Assembly: GCF_002980525.1 (NCBI RefSeq)
Contig: NZ_PVBQ01000021.1
Location: forward strand, 1 to 58,720
Direction: 5' to 3'
DNA from: Sphingobacterium haloxyli
GTDB lineage: Bacteria; Bacteroidota; Bacteroidia; Sphingobacteriales; Sphingobacteriaceae
DNA: 58,720 bases
Shown here: positions 24,705-33,067 of the stretch, in pieces
Numbering within the stretch: the first letter of the stretch is position 1
Layout of the letters: the number at the start of each line of letters is the position of its first letter
Made by a program: the position numbers and the translations under genes
The notes under the pieces: model-generated
Databases searched by the model: none
What the model was told of the DNA's origin: nothing
The model's input: only the letters and a program-made list of their open reading frames with translations

Positions 24705-27419
24705 TTGAAGACGCTAACTTGTTTTTTCTGTAGCATTTTGTTCTTATTTGTGGCCATCTCGGGCTCCGATGCACAAATTGCTTCGTCTTCAAGAGCCACT
24801 TTATCTAACGTTCAAGATACCTTATTAATTGTTCCTGATAGCGTAAAAAATAAGGTCGACACGACAAGAGCTACCGATTCAACAACGTTAGCAGATACCA
24901 CCAGAAACCATTTAAAGGAAACACAAGGTCAAGACACCGTGATGATGGAGGATGAAAGTGGCCTGGAAACCATGGTTACTATTGTTGCTAACGATTCCTC
25001 CTGGAATGAGGTAAGTAAAAATATGCTTCACCTTTATAACGGTGCAAAAGTTAAATACCAAGACTTTGAATTGGCCGCTGACTATATCCGGTTGGATAGA
25101 AATACCAATCAGCTGTTTGCTAGCGGAGTCATAGATCATAACGGCAATTACATCGGTCGTCCGGTAGTTATATTTCCGGGAGAGAGCCCCAAATCGGTAG
25201 ACTCCTTAGTATATGACTATAAAACCAGGGAGGGAAATACCTATGGTATCATGACAGAGGAAGATGGAGCTTATATCCAGGCGAGAGTAGTCCGAAAGAA
25301 TTTATACGATGAACTTTCTTTGCAAACAGGGATGTATAGTACATGTAATTTACCCTATCCGCATACGCACTTCGGCATTCAGTTTACAAAAGGCCTATTG
25401 GCGAAAAATCATATTATAGTAGGACCAGCGTTTCTCGTGGTGGAAAATATTCCGATTAAATTTATAGCCATTCCTTTCGGTTTCTTTCCCAAGAACGATA
25501 AAAGGTCTTCTGGACTTCTATTCCCCTCTTTTGGAGAGGACGCGACGCGTGGTTTTTCTATCCGTGATATGGGGTGGTACCTAGCATTTAATGACTACTG
25601 GGATTCTGAGATTAGAGGAAGTCTATACTCTAAAGGCGCATGGGAAGCAAGTGTTCGTACCAACTATCTCGTCAATTATAAGTTTAGTGGCGGTTTTAAC
25701 ATCCGTTATGCTTCTACGCCATCGGGGGTAGAGGGCACAGATAATTATGGCGTCAATCGTGACTTTAACGTAACGTGGAACCACACGCAGCGACAAGAAG
25801 CCAATCCCGGGACTTCTTTTTCTGCTTCTGTTAATTTTGGTACCAGTTCCTATTTCCGGAATACGGGTTTTAATCAACAAAACTCGATGGAAGACCTGAC
25901 GCGGAACAATATGTCGTCTTCGATTGCATATGGTAAAGTGTTTGCAGATGGGAAGGTGAATTTTACAGCCAACTTAAGTCATCGGCAAGATATGGCGTCA
26001 GGTCAGGTAGATTTGGAACTACCATCATTTAGTTTGAACGTATCCACGTTTAACCCTTTCGATTCTAAAGATCGCGTGGGCGATCAAAAATGGTATCAGC
26101 GGATTACCGTGGGATATAGTTTGCAAGGTAGAAATACGATATCTACTGCAGATTCGCTACTTTTTAAAAAAGAAGCACTAAACGATTTTACCAATGGATT
26201 TCAACATAATATACCGATCAGCTTAAGTTTAAATGCTTTCAAATATTTTCAGTTTAACACCTCCATAAACTATACAGAACGCTGGTACCTGCAAAGTGTG
26301 CGTAAAAAGTTGATCAACGAGGTCAACGGTTTTTCTGCAATGCGTGACACGGTGAGCGGTTTCGAGCGTGCTTACGACTACTCCATGTCGGCGGGTCTTT
26401 CGACAAAGGTTTATGGTATGTATCCTAAAATGGGAAAAATCGAAGCTATTCGACACGTCATTACACCATCAATTAACCTCAACTATCGCCCCGATTTCTC
26501 GGACGCTCGTTATGGTTTTTATCGAGATTTTGTAAATGATAATGGTGTGGTGGAACGTTACTCTATTTTTGAAGGTGGCATTTTTGGGGGGCCGGGTTCC
26601 GGTAAATCCATGGGTATCGGTTTTTCGGTCGATAACAATATCGAGGCCAAAGTCCGGAACAACAACGATACCACAGGCAACGAAGCGTTTCGAAAAGTGA
26701 AAATTATACAGGGTCTGACCTTCAGTGGGAACTATAATTTTATGGCAGACTCCTTAAAACTCTCTAATATTAGCTTCTCAGGGCGTACTTCGCTGTTCAA
26801 AGAAAAGATAAACTTAAACTTTAATGGTACGTTTGATCCTTACGCCTTTAACCCAGAGACGGGGCAAAAGATCAATAGGTTTGCTATCCAGGATGGAAAT
26901 CTGGCGCGACTTACTAATTTCGGTTTGTCGTTTGATTACAGCCTTAACCCCAACGCCAATAAAAGCCGGAATGATAATCTCGATTCTCTCCGTAACCAAA
27001 TGCCCAATATGACAGCGGAGCAGGCAAATGCGCTCGCACGTATCAGTACCGATCCCAATGCATTCGTCGATTTTAATATTCCCTGGAACTTAAATGGCTC
27101 TTTCAGTATGAATTACAATAAGGCTTGGAATCGCGAAGAAAGACGGATGATGAATAACATCACCGCGACGGTTAATATAAATGGTGATTTTAACGTTACA
27201 CCGAAATGGAAAGTACAATTTAATACAGGCTATGATCTTAGGCAAAAAGCCCTCTCGCTTACGCGGTTTAGTATTTATCGTGATTTGCACTGTTGGGATA
27301 TGTCAGTGGGTTGGACACCTTTTGGACAATACCAAAGTTATAATATTACCATCCGTGCTAAAGCATCGATATTGCAAGATTTGAAATTGACGAAACGCGA
27401 GAGTCATTATAGATATTGA
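24705..27419 (+). CDS. lptD: LPS-assembly outer-membrane protein LptD (OstA-like)
   Basis: A 904-residue outer-membrane protein that inserts LPS into the outer leaflet. It starts with TTG (KTLTCFFCSILFLFVAISGSDAQ signal); no ATG in frame would keep the signal peptide. A Thr/Asp-rich linker (~30-95) leads to the OstA/LptA-like jelly-roll domain (~90-230; LYNGAKVKYQDFELAADYIRLD). A large barrel follows, with FGFFPKNDKRSSGLLFPSFG and many aromatic strands to the C-terminus. The gene is divergent from the amidase. It ends 11 bases before a hairpin that begins a composite repeat. Confidence 0.88.
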   Translation: MKTLTCFFCSILFLFVAISGSDAQIASSSRATLSNVQDTLLIVPDSVKNKVDTTRATDSTTLADTTRNHLKETQGQDTVMMEDESGLETMVTIVANDSSWNEVSKNMLHLYNGAKVKYQDFELAADYIRLDRNTNQLFASGVIDHNGNYIGRPVVIFPGESPKSVDSLVYDYKTREGNTYGIMTEEDGAYIQARVVRKNLYDELSLQTGMYSTCNLPYPHTHFGIQFTKGLLAKNHIIVGPAFLVVENIPIKFIAIPFGFFPKNDKRSSGLLFPSFGEDATRGFSIRDMGWYLAFNDYWDSEIRGSLYSKGAWEASVRTNYLVNYKFSGGFNIRYASTPSGVEGTDNYGVNRDFNVTWNHTQRQEANPGTSFSASVNFGTSSYFRNTGFNQQNSMEDLTRNNMSSSIAYGKVFADGKVNFTANLSHRQDMASGQVDLELPSFSLNVSTFNPFDSKDRVGDQKWYQRITVGYSLQGRNTISTADSLLFKKEALNDFTNGFQHNIPISLSLNAFKYFQFNTSINYTERWYLQSVRKKLINEVNGFSAMRDTVSGFERAYDYSMSAGLSTKVYGMYPKMGKIEAIRHVITPSINLNYRPDFSDARYGFYRDFVNDNGVVERYSIFEGGIFGGPGSGKSMGIGFSVDNNIEAKVRNNNDTTGNEAFRKVKIIQGLTFSGNYNFMADSLKLSNISFSGRTSLFKEKINLNFNGTFDPYAFNPETGQKINRFAIQDGNLARLTNFGLSFDYSLNPNANKSRNDNLDSLRNQMPNMTAEQANALARISTDPNAFVDFNIPWNLNGSFSMNYNKAWNREERRMMNNITATVNINGDFNVTPKWKVQFNTGYDLRQKALSLTRFSIYRDLHCWDMSVGWTPFGQYQSYNITIRAKASILQDLKLTKRESHYRY

Positions 27420-27429
27420 TAATCTTATC

Positions 27430-27569
27430 GTTCTTTTTTTCCTTAAAAAAGAACCAAAAAATTCGTGGCTTCGGATAGTTGAGATAAGGGATCGTACTAA
27501 GGATGAATTTCTACATACCTCAAATATCCGGATGCCACATTTAAGTGTTAATTGGGGGTAGTACAATTG
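27430..27569 (+). repeat. Composite repeat type 2 (hairpin plus 77-base core), copy 2
   Basis: The hairpin GTTCTTTTTT/AAAAAAGAAC (27430-27454) is followed by the 77-base core (27463-27539) shared with 20354-20430 in the opposite strand, then by TTAATTGGGGGTAGTACAATTG (27548-27569). The last is related to 20308-20329, but in direct orientation relative to the window. It fills the gap between lptD and the cinA-like gene; the hairpin can terminate lptD. Confidence 0.72.
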
Positions 27570-27615
27570 GGGGGAGAGATTCGTTCCTGAATTTGCACAT
27601 TAGACTTAAATAAAA

Positions 27616-28857
27616 ATGAAAGCAGAAATCATTACGATAGGGGACGAGCTATTAAACGGACAGGTAGTGGATACTAATTCGGCGTGGATTGCTAGGCATC
27701 TTGGTGCGTTGCATATTCCTGTTATCCACATGACGTCGATCTCGGACAAAAGGCACGCGATAAAGCAAGCTTTGCGACAGGCTGAAGAGCGTGCCGATGT
27801 AATCATCATGACGGGTGGGTTGGGGCCTACTCGAGACGATGTCACGAAGGTATCAGTGGCTGATTATTTTGGAACGACATTGGTACATAATGAGGCTGTA
27901 TTGAGACATGTGGAAGCGATTTTTCGCCGTGCGGGTAGAAAAAACATGCCTGCTATAAATATCGGACAAGCTGAGGTGCTAGCAAATGCAACTGTTTTGT
28001 TTAATGATGTGGGAACAGCGCCAGGAATGGCGATTGAACGCGATGGTAAATATTTCGCTTTTTTGCCTGGCGTACCATTTGAAATGAAGTTCCTTATGGA
28101 AAACCGCGTATTGCCCAGGTTGCGCGAGGTATATAAAAGTGATGTCTTTATTTATAACACCTACTTGTTAACGGTTGGTATCGGTGAGTCCCATTTGGCC
28201 GAACAGATCGGCGATATAGAAGACGCTTTGCCACCATATATTACATTAGCTTATCTTCCGAAAATCGGTATGGTACGTTTGCGTTTCACAGCCGGGGGAA
28301 CGGATATGGAAGCTTTGACAACTTTAACTAATCGCTTTAAAGAACAGGTGGTGGAACGCGTAAAGGATCATGTTGTTTCGGTCGACAATCGTTCGTTTGA
28401 AGAAGTTTTAGTACACACTTTTACGCGTAAAGATGTTACACTTTCCACTGCTGAAAGCTGCACCGGCGGTTCCATTTCAGCACAGATTACGGCAGTTCCG
28501 GGTGCCAGCGGAATGTTTCAAGGCGCTGCAGTTGTTTATTCTGACCAGGCCAAGATGGATGTTCTAGGCGTTTTGCCCGACACATTAACACAATATGGCG
28601 CTGTCAGCGAGCCGACTGTTAAAGAAATGGCGGAAGGGGCAAGGCGTGTATTCGGGACGGATTATGCTATCGCCACAAGTGGTATTGCCGGACCCGGTGG
28701 AGGAACCGAAACAAAACCGGTTGGTACAGTCTGTATAGCCGTCTCTGGGAAATCCGAAACACGAACACAAACGTTCCATTTTAAAAACGATAGAGCGATC
28801 AATATTGAACGTACCGTTATAGCAGGATTAACGATGCTTTGGAATATATTGAAATAA
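27616..28857 (+). CDS. CinA-like protein (competence/damage-inducible; NMN deamidase-type)
   Basis: A 413-residue protein with two domains. The first is an N-terminal MoCF-binding (COG1058) domain (~1-170) with TIGDELLNGQVVDTNSAW and MTGGLGPTRDDVTK. The second is a C-terminal CinA/PncC domain (~255-413) with STAESCTGGSISAQIT and ATSGIAGPGGGTETKPVGTV. The C-terminal domain family deamidates nicotinamide mononucleotide; the N-terminal domain has ADP-ribose pyrophosphatase activity in some members. So the likely role is NAD salvage and clean-up rather than DNA uptake. Confidence 0.92.
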   Translation: MKAEIITIGDELLNGQVVDTNSAWIARHLGALHIPVIHMTSISDKRHAIKQALRQAEERADVIIMTGGLGPTRDDVTKVSVADYFGTTLVHNEAVLRHVEAIFRRAGRKNMPAINIGQAEVLANATVLFNDVGTAPGMAIERDGKYFAFLPGVPFEMKFLMENRVLPRLREVYKSDVFIYNTYLLTVGIGESHLAEQIGDIEDALPPYITLAYLPKIGMVRLRFTAGGTDMEALTTLTNRFKEQVVERVKDHVVSVDNRSFEEVLVHTFTRKDVTLSTAESCTGGSISAQITAVPGASGMFQGAAVVYSDQAKMDVLGVLPDTLTQYGAVSEPTVKEMAEGARRVFGTDYAIATSGIAGPGGGTETKPVGTVCIAVSGKSETRTQTFHFKNDRAINIERTVIAGLTMLWNILK

Positions 28858-28870
28858 TATTTTATTTTTG
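28838..28870 (+). promoter_or_regulatory. Promoter of the E2 acyltransferase gene
   Basis: TTTG (28838-28841) and TATTTTTG (28863-28870) are 21 bases apart. Transcription would start near 28877, leaving an ~80-base leader. The -33 lies inside the end of the cinA-like gene. Confidence 0.5.
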
Positions 28871-28957
28871 ACTCATTATAAAATATTATGTTTTGTTTAA
28901 TTGAACTTGTTAGATTAAATGTTAATTTAGTAGATCATTCAATGAACTTAGGTCAAT

Positions 28958-30388
28958 ATGGGTATATATAAAGTGGTGCTTCCAAGGATGGGAGAAAGTG
29001 TTTCCGAAGCGACCATCACGAAATGGGTAAAAGGAATCGGAGATTCGGTTGAGGAGGATGATCCAATTGTGGAAATAGCGACAGACAAAGTGGATTCTGA
29101 CGTTCCCGCTCCGGTTACAGGAAAGTTAGCCAAGATTTTTTTCGAAGAGAACCAAATAGCCCAAGTGGGTGAAGTGATCGCGTGGATTGAGATAGAGGGA
29201 GAAGTAGTCGACGAAACGGATGCTTCCGGGAGAGAAGAAGCAGGGTCCGAACCGCAGCCGGAAATATCCCAAGATACAGTTGAGCAGGATACGATAAAGG
29301 AAGAGTATCCAGGCGCCATTTCTGCTACGGACGAAGAAGACGTTCCCATACTGGATGTTCCAGGTGCGCAACTATTGGATCAGGAACAACGCGATAAGAC
29401 GGTTCTACATTCTGGTACGCGTTTTTACTCCCCTTTAGTAAAAAATATTGCGCAGGAAGAGGGGCTTAGTCAGGCTGAGCTGGATAGCGTCCGAGGTACA
29501 GGGGCAGAAGGCAGGGTCACAAAACAGGACATACTCGATTATATCGCCAAGCGCACAACAGATTATCGGGGAATCGGATCACCAGAGGAATCTCCTAAAA
29601 CGACATCAGCGCACGTACGGACGATTCCCATGGAAGAAAAAAAGCAAGAAAGGGAAGGCGTCGCGAAAGCTGTAACACCTGGTGATGAAATTGTGGAAAT
29701 GGATCGCATGCGTAGACTCATCGCGGATCACATGGTGCATAGCGTTAAAACGTCGCCACACGTGGCTTCCTTCGTAGAAGCAGACGTAACCAATTTGGTC
29801 AATTGGAGAAATAAGATAAAGGATAGCTACAAAAAGCGGGAAGGCGAAAATATTACTTTTACCCCCATTTTTATTGAAGCTATCAGCAAAGCGTTACGTG
29901 ACTTTCCAATGGTTAATGTATCCGTTGACGGACATCAAATCATCAAGCGGAAAAACATCAATATCGGTATGGCCGCAGCATTGCCGTCTGGCAACTTGAT
30001 TGTCCCTGTTATCAGAAATGCCGACCAGTTAAGTCTTGTCGGGCTAAGCAAAACGGTTAATGATTTAGCACATCGTAGCAGGCAGAATCAGTTGAAGCCC
30101 GACGATACGCAGGGCGGAACTTTTACGTTCACTAATATTGGTGCTTTCGGCAATATAATGGGCGTGCCTATCATCAATCAACCTCAGGCCGCAATCTTGG
30201 CTGTTGGAACGATTAAGAAAAAACCAGCTGTTTTGGAAACGGAGCATGGTGATGTAATCGCTATCCGTCATATGATGTATCTGTCTATGTCTTACGATCA
30301 TCGCATCATTGATGGCGCGTTGGGAGGCACTTTCCTGAAACGTGTCGCGGATTATTTAGAAAATTGGGATATAAATCGGGAGATTTAA
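28958..30388 (+). CDS. Dihydrolipoamide acyltransferase (E2) of a 2-oxo acid dehydrogenase complex
   Basis: A 476-residue E2 with one lipoyl domain (residues 2-76; lipoylated K44 in ATDKVDSD), an acidic linker, a peripheral-subunit-binding domain (~152-190; SPLVKNIAQEEGL and GTGAEGRVTKQDIL), and a catalytic domain (~240-476). The catalytic His is H448 with D452 in YDHRIIDGALGG. One lipoyl domain and the overall sequence favour the branched-chain 2-oxo acid type (BkdB-like) over pyruvate or 2-oxoglutarate, but substrate choice is not certain. No E1 or E3 gene is adjacent. Confidence 0.88.
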   Translation: MGIYKVVLPRMGESVSEATITKWVKGIGDSVEEDDPIVEIATDKVDSDVPAPVTGKLAKIFFEENQIAQVGEVIAWIEIEGEVVDETDASGREEAGSEPQPEISQDTVEQDTIKEEYPGAISATDEEDVPILDVPGAQLLDQEQRDKTVLHSGTRFYSPLVKNIAQEEGLSQAELDSVRGTGAEGRVTKQDILDYIAKRTTDYRGIGSPEESPKTTSAHVRTIPMEEKKQEREGVAKAVTPGDEIVEMDRMRRLIADHMVHSVKTSPHVASFVEADVTNLVNWRNKIKDSYKKREGENITFTPIFIEAISKALRDFPMVNVSVDGHQIIKRKNINIGMAAALPSGNLIVPVIRNADQLSLVGLSKTVNDLAHRSRQNQLKPDDTQGGTFTFTNIGAFGNIMGVPIINQPQAAILAVGTIKKKPAVLETEHGDVIAIRHMMYLSMSYDHRIIDGALGGTFLKRVADYLENWDINREI

Positions 30389-30427
30389 ACAATCGAAAAT
30401 GGCGTGTATTGTGCACGCCATTTTTCA

Positions 30428-30721
30428 TTACTTAACATTGTTAATAGTGTCTTGTTCGCGCAGTCTATCGATATTGTTCTTTTCGCTGTATTCTTCCGTT
30501 TTCTCCTGGAAAGATTCCAAGATTTCCCGAATCGAATCGGCGTTATCTGCGGTCCGCTGATAGATATCTGGCATTTTGGACTCGATTAATTTATCTCCCA
30601 ACTCCATATTGTCGACTTCAATTTTGCCTATCTTTTCTAAAACAGCCTGCTGACTATTTCGTACGTCTTCTAGTTCTCTGACAATTTTCGCCATCAGATC
30701 GAATTTTTTCAACTTGTCCAT
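30428..30721 (-). CDS. Small coiled-coil protein, function unknown
   Basis: A 97-residue, highly charged, helical protein (MDKLKKFDLMAKIVRELEDVRNSQQAVLE...) with heptad-like spacing over most of its length and no signal or membrane segment. It probably follows the MATE gene in one transcript (87-base gap, same strand). A longer reading with an upstream ATG (30802) adds residues that do not look native. I do not recognise the family. Confidence 0.6.
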   Translation of the reverse strand: MDKLKKFDLMAKIVRELEDVRNSQQAVLEKIGKIEVDNMELGDKLIESKMPDIYQRTADNADSIREILESFQEKTEEYSEKNNIDRLREQDTINNVK

Positions 30722-30807
30722 ATCACATTTTGTTTTAGTTTCTTGTAATACAACGTATTTATGGAGAATTTGTTTTCTAATTTGCCGAACCAGTAAATGC
30801 AACCAAC

Positions 30808-32172
30808 CTACCCAAACCTATCCATTCGCTGGCGGATAATGCTCCGGTAGCGTATATACAACAATATCGAAGAGGTTAATAGCCCAAGAGAAAGCCCGTA
30901 CCAAACGCCCTGCACCCCGATGTTGAAATAGATACCCATAAGGTATGCCGCAGGGATACCAACAATCCAGTACGCAACGAAAGTGATCAAGGTAGGAACA
31001 TTGACGTCACCCATTCCACGCAGGACACCTAGCCCCACGACTTGTGTGCCATCAAACAGCTGAAACAGTCCTGCGATAATTAACAGTTGCGCGGAGATGC
31101 TGATAACAGTCTGATCATCACTGATTATTCTTGGTAAATATTGATTAAACACCGCAAAAATTATCGCACAGATCAACATGAATACAATAACAAGGTGATA
31201 CGAAGCGGTCGCAAACTTCTTTACCCGCCTCATGTTTCTTTTTCCATAACTGTGACCCGTTTTGATCGTCGCAGCCGACGCAATTCCGCTGGCCATCATG
31301 TAGGTCATGGAAGCCAACGTAATGGCAACTTGATGACTAGCCTGTTCTAACGCCCCAATCTTTCCTGCGATGAGCGACGCCGCGGCGAAGGAGCCAACCT
31401 CAAAGACATATTGCAGGGCCATTGGAGCACCAATTTTAAAAATGCTCTTTATCCGGGAAAGTTCCGCGTGAAAAAATGAAAATGTTTTTGTATATGGACT
31501 GAACCGTTTCGAACGCAGTACATAAAAAGACATCGCCAACATCATTAACACTCGGTCAATCAAGGTAGCATACCCCACGCCTACAATACCCATGGCGGGA
31601 ATGCCGAACATTCCTTTAGCCAATACCACAGATAGTATGATATTCAGTAGGTTGCCCCAAATCGTGATATTCATGGCTTGTCGGGTAAATCCAAGGCCCT
31701 CGGCAAACTGTTTGAAGGCGTTGAATGCCATCAATGGGATAATCGAAAGCATCAACACGAACAAATAGGGTTTTGCAGCTTCGACCACACGAGGGTCTTG
31801 GTCGAGATGTTCCATAGCATAGGTAGCGCCAAATTGAATGACGAAGAACAACACGAACGCTGTCACTATATTCAGCCAAAAACTGCTAGATAATAATATT
31901 CCGCAAGACGCTTCGTCCTTTTGTCCGTGTGCTTGTGCGATAAGGGGCGTAAGACCATAGGAAATGCCGAGACCAATAACCATGACAACAATAAATACTG
32001 AATGTACAAGAGATACCGCCGCCAAAGGAATTGTTCCCACAAATTTACCAACGACGATCGTATCTGCTGTTTGTACCAATGTGTGGCCCAGTTGAGAAAT
32101 GATAACAGGTCCTGCAAGTGCAAAGGCACTCCAGTAAAAATGTTTATTTTGTTTGTAGTGATGATGTAACAT
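30808..32172 (-). CDS. MATE-family multidrug/cation antiporter
   Basis: A 454-residue inner-membrane protein with about twelve helices in two six-helix halves, the MatE pattern. The first half has ALAGPVIISQLGHTLVQTADTIVVGKFVGTIPLAAVSL; the second half starts near FKIGAPMALQYVFEVGSFAAASLIAGKIG. It exports cationic compounds using Na+ or H+. The start at MLHHHYKQNK is preferred over 32208 because a TATATTTG -7-like element on the minus strand (complement of 32206-32213) would place transcription start below 32200. Confidence 0.92.
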   Translation of the reverse strand: MLHHHYKQNKHFYWSAFALAGPVIISQLGHTLVQTADTIVVGKFVGTIPLAAVSLVHSVFIVVMVIGLGISYGLTPLIAQAHGQKDEASCGILLSSSFWLNIVTAFVLFFVIQFGATYAMEHLDQDPRVVEAAKPYLFVLMLSIIPLMAFNAFKQFAEGLGFTRQAMNITIWGNLLNIILSVVLAKGMFGIPAMGIVGVGYATLIDRVLMMLAMSFYVLRSKRFSPYTKTFSFFHAELSRIKSIFKIGAPMALQYVFEVGSFAAASLIAGKIGALEQASHQVAITLASMTYMMASGIASAATIKTGHSYGKRNMRRVKKFATASYHLVIVFMLICAIIFAVFNQYLPRIISDDQTVISISAQLLIIAGLFQLFDGTQVVGLGVLRGMGDVNVPTLITFVAYWIVGIPAAYLMGIYFNIGVQGVWYGLSLGLLTSSILLYIRYRSIIRQRMDRFG

Positions 32173-32205
32173 AGTGTTTCGCGAGTGCGCCAATATTCGA
32201 GTCTG

Positions 32206-32213
32206 CAAATATA
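32206..32213 (-). promoter_or_regulatory. Possible -7 element of the MATE gene
   Basis: Read on the minus strand the bases are TATATTTG, matching TAnnTTTG, about 34 bases upstream of the preferred start. The -33 is unclear. Confidence 0.4.
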
Positions 32214-32367
32214 GTTAAGTTTTGCATTACCTCTTATTAATACTTGATGTTGCAGAGCTTTCGCTTTTAAAGATTTCGTATGTTTCAAGGTTGCCCTTTG
32301 GATACGCGTTTGCAACCTCGGGACGTGAGCGTAGCGGGTCCCAGCTTGCGGGCAGCAGGTTTAAAAT

Positions 32368-32425
32368 TTGGTATTCATGAGCTCCTTCGGTCGGTTTTTT
32401 TACTTTTTTTGAGGTAAAAAAAGTA
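32368..32425 (-). repeat. Composite repeat type 1 (tail plus hairpin), copy 2
   Basis: The 32-base tail (32368-32400, with TTCATGAGCTCC and GGTCGGTTTT) runs into the hairpin TACTTTTTTT/AAAAAAAGTA (32401-32425). It is the reverse orientation of 20098-20155. It lies in the ~300-base gap (32173-32476) between the MATE and tatA genes. The rest of that gap has a short GGGAC/GTCCC inverted repeat (32320-32342) and nothing else that I can identify. Confidence 0.65.
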
Positions 32426-32476
32426 AAAAGACTTACCTTAGTTGCTTGTTAAGAAGATTAAAAGGAGAAGGATAAA

Positions 32477-32992
32477 ATGAGTTTAGGATTCTTGAATATC
32501 GGTACACAGGAGATGGTGCTTATTGTCATCGTCATTTTACTGTTGTTCGGCGGGAAGAAATTACCCGAATTAGCGAGAGGATTGGGGCGCGGAATTCGTG
32601 AATTTAAAGACGCATCGGATGGCATAAAGCGGGAAATTTCCGATCAGATAAATAATTTTGAAAAAGATTTAGATGTTACGGTAGAGGATACACCTGCGAC
32701 CAAAACCAAATCCCAGACAATCTCGGAAGAGATTAAACAGCAACAAAAAGAAGACAAAGATGCTGTTGACGTGGAAGAGGATGCGAAGAAAGAGTTTCCT
32801 AAGTTTACGACACCGGAGCACACAGTACAACATCATCACGGTGAGCAGCCCTCTTCAGGAGATGAACATTATACTTACGGGTACAGTGATCACTTTTCAA
32901 ATGAAGGAGATACTACGGACACGACAGAGGGAGAGTCTGCGCAAACCAATAAAAAGCCTTCCGACGACGAGGAGCAGCCTAAAAATGTTTAA
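32477..32992 (+). CDS. tatA: Sec-independent translocase protein TatA/TatE type
   Basis: Forms the variable pore of the twin-arginine translocase. It has 171 residues: one N-terminal helix (~9-25, IGTQEMVLIVIVILLLFGG), the hinge FGGKKLPELARGLGRGIREFKDA, and an amphipathic helix, as in all TatA proteins. The C-terminal ~110 residues are unusually long, acidic and low-complexity, with a His patch (HTVQHHHGEQ) and Asp/Glu/Thr runs. TatA is usually 60-90 residues. tatC is not adjacent. Confidence 0.9.
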   Translation: MSLGFLNIGTQEMVLIVIVILLLFGGKKLPELARGLGRGIREFKDASDGIKREISDQINNFEKDLDVTVEDTPATKTKSQTISEEIKQQQKEDKDAVDVEEDAKKEFPKFTTPEHTVQHHHGEQPSSGDEHYTYGYSDHFSNEGDTTDTTEGESAQTNKKPSDDEEQPKNV

Positions 32993-33067
32993 ATTTATTA
33001 GCATATAATAACCATTCTAAAAGCTGTTGGTAACCCTACAGCTTTCCTTTTTTACATTTACTTAAAT

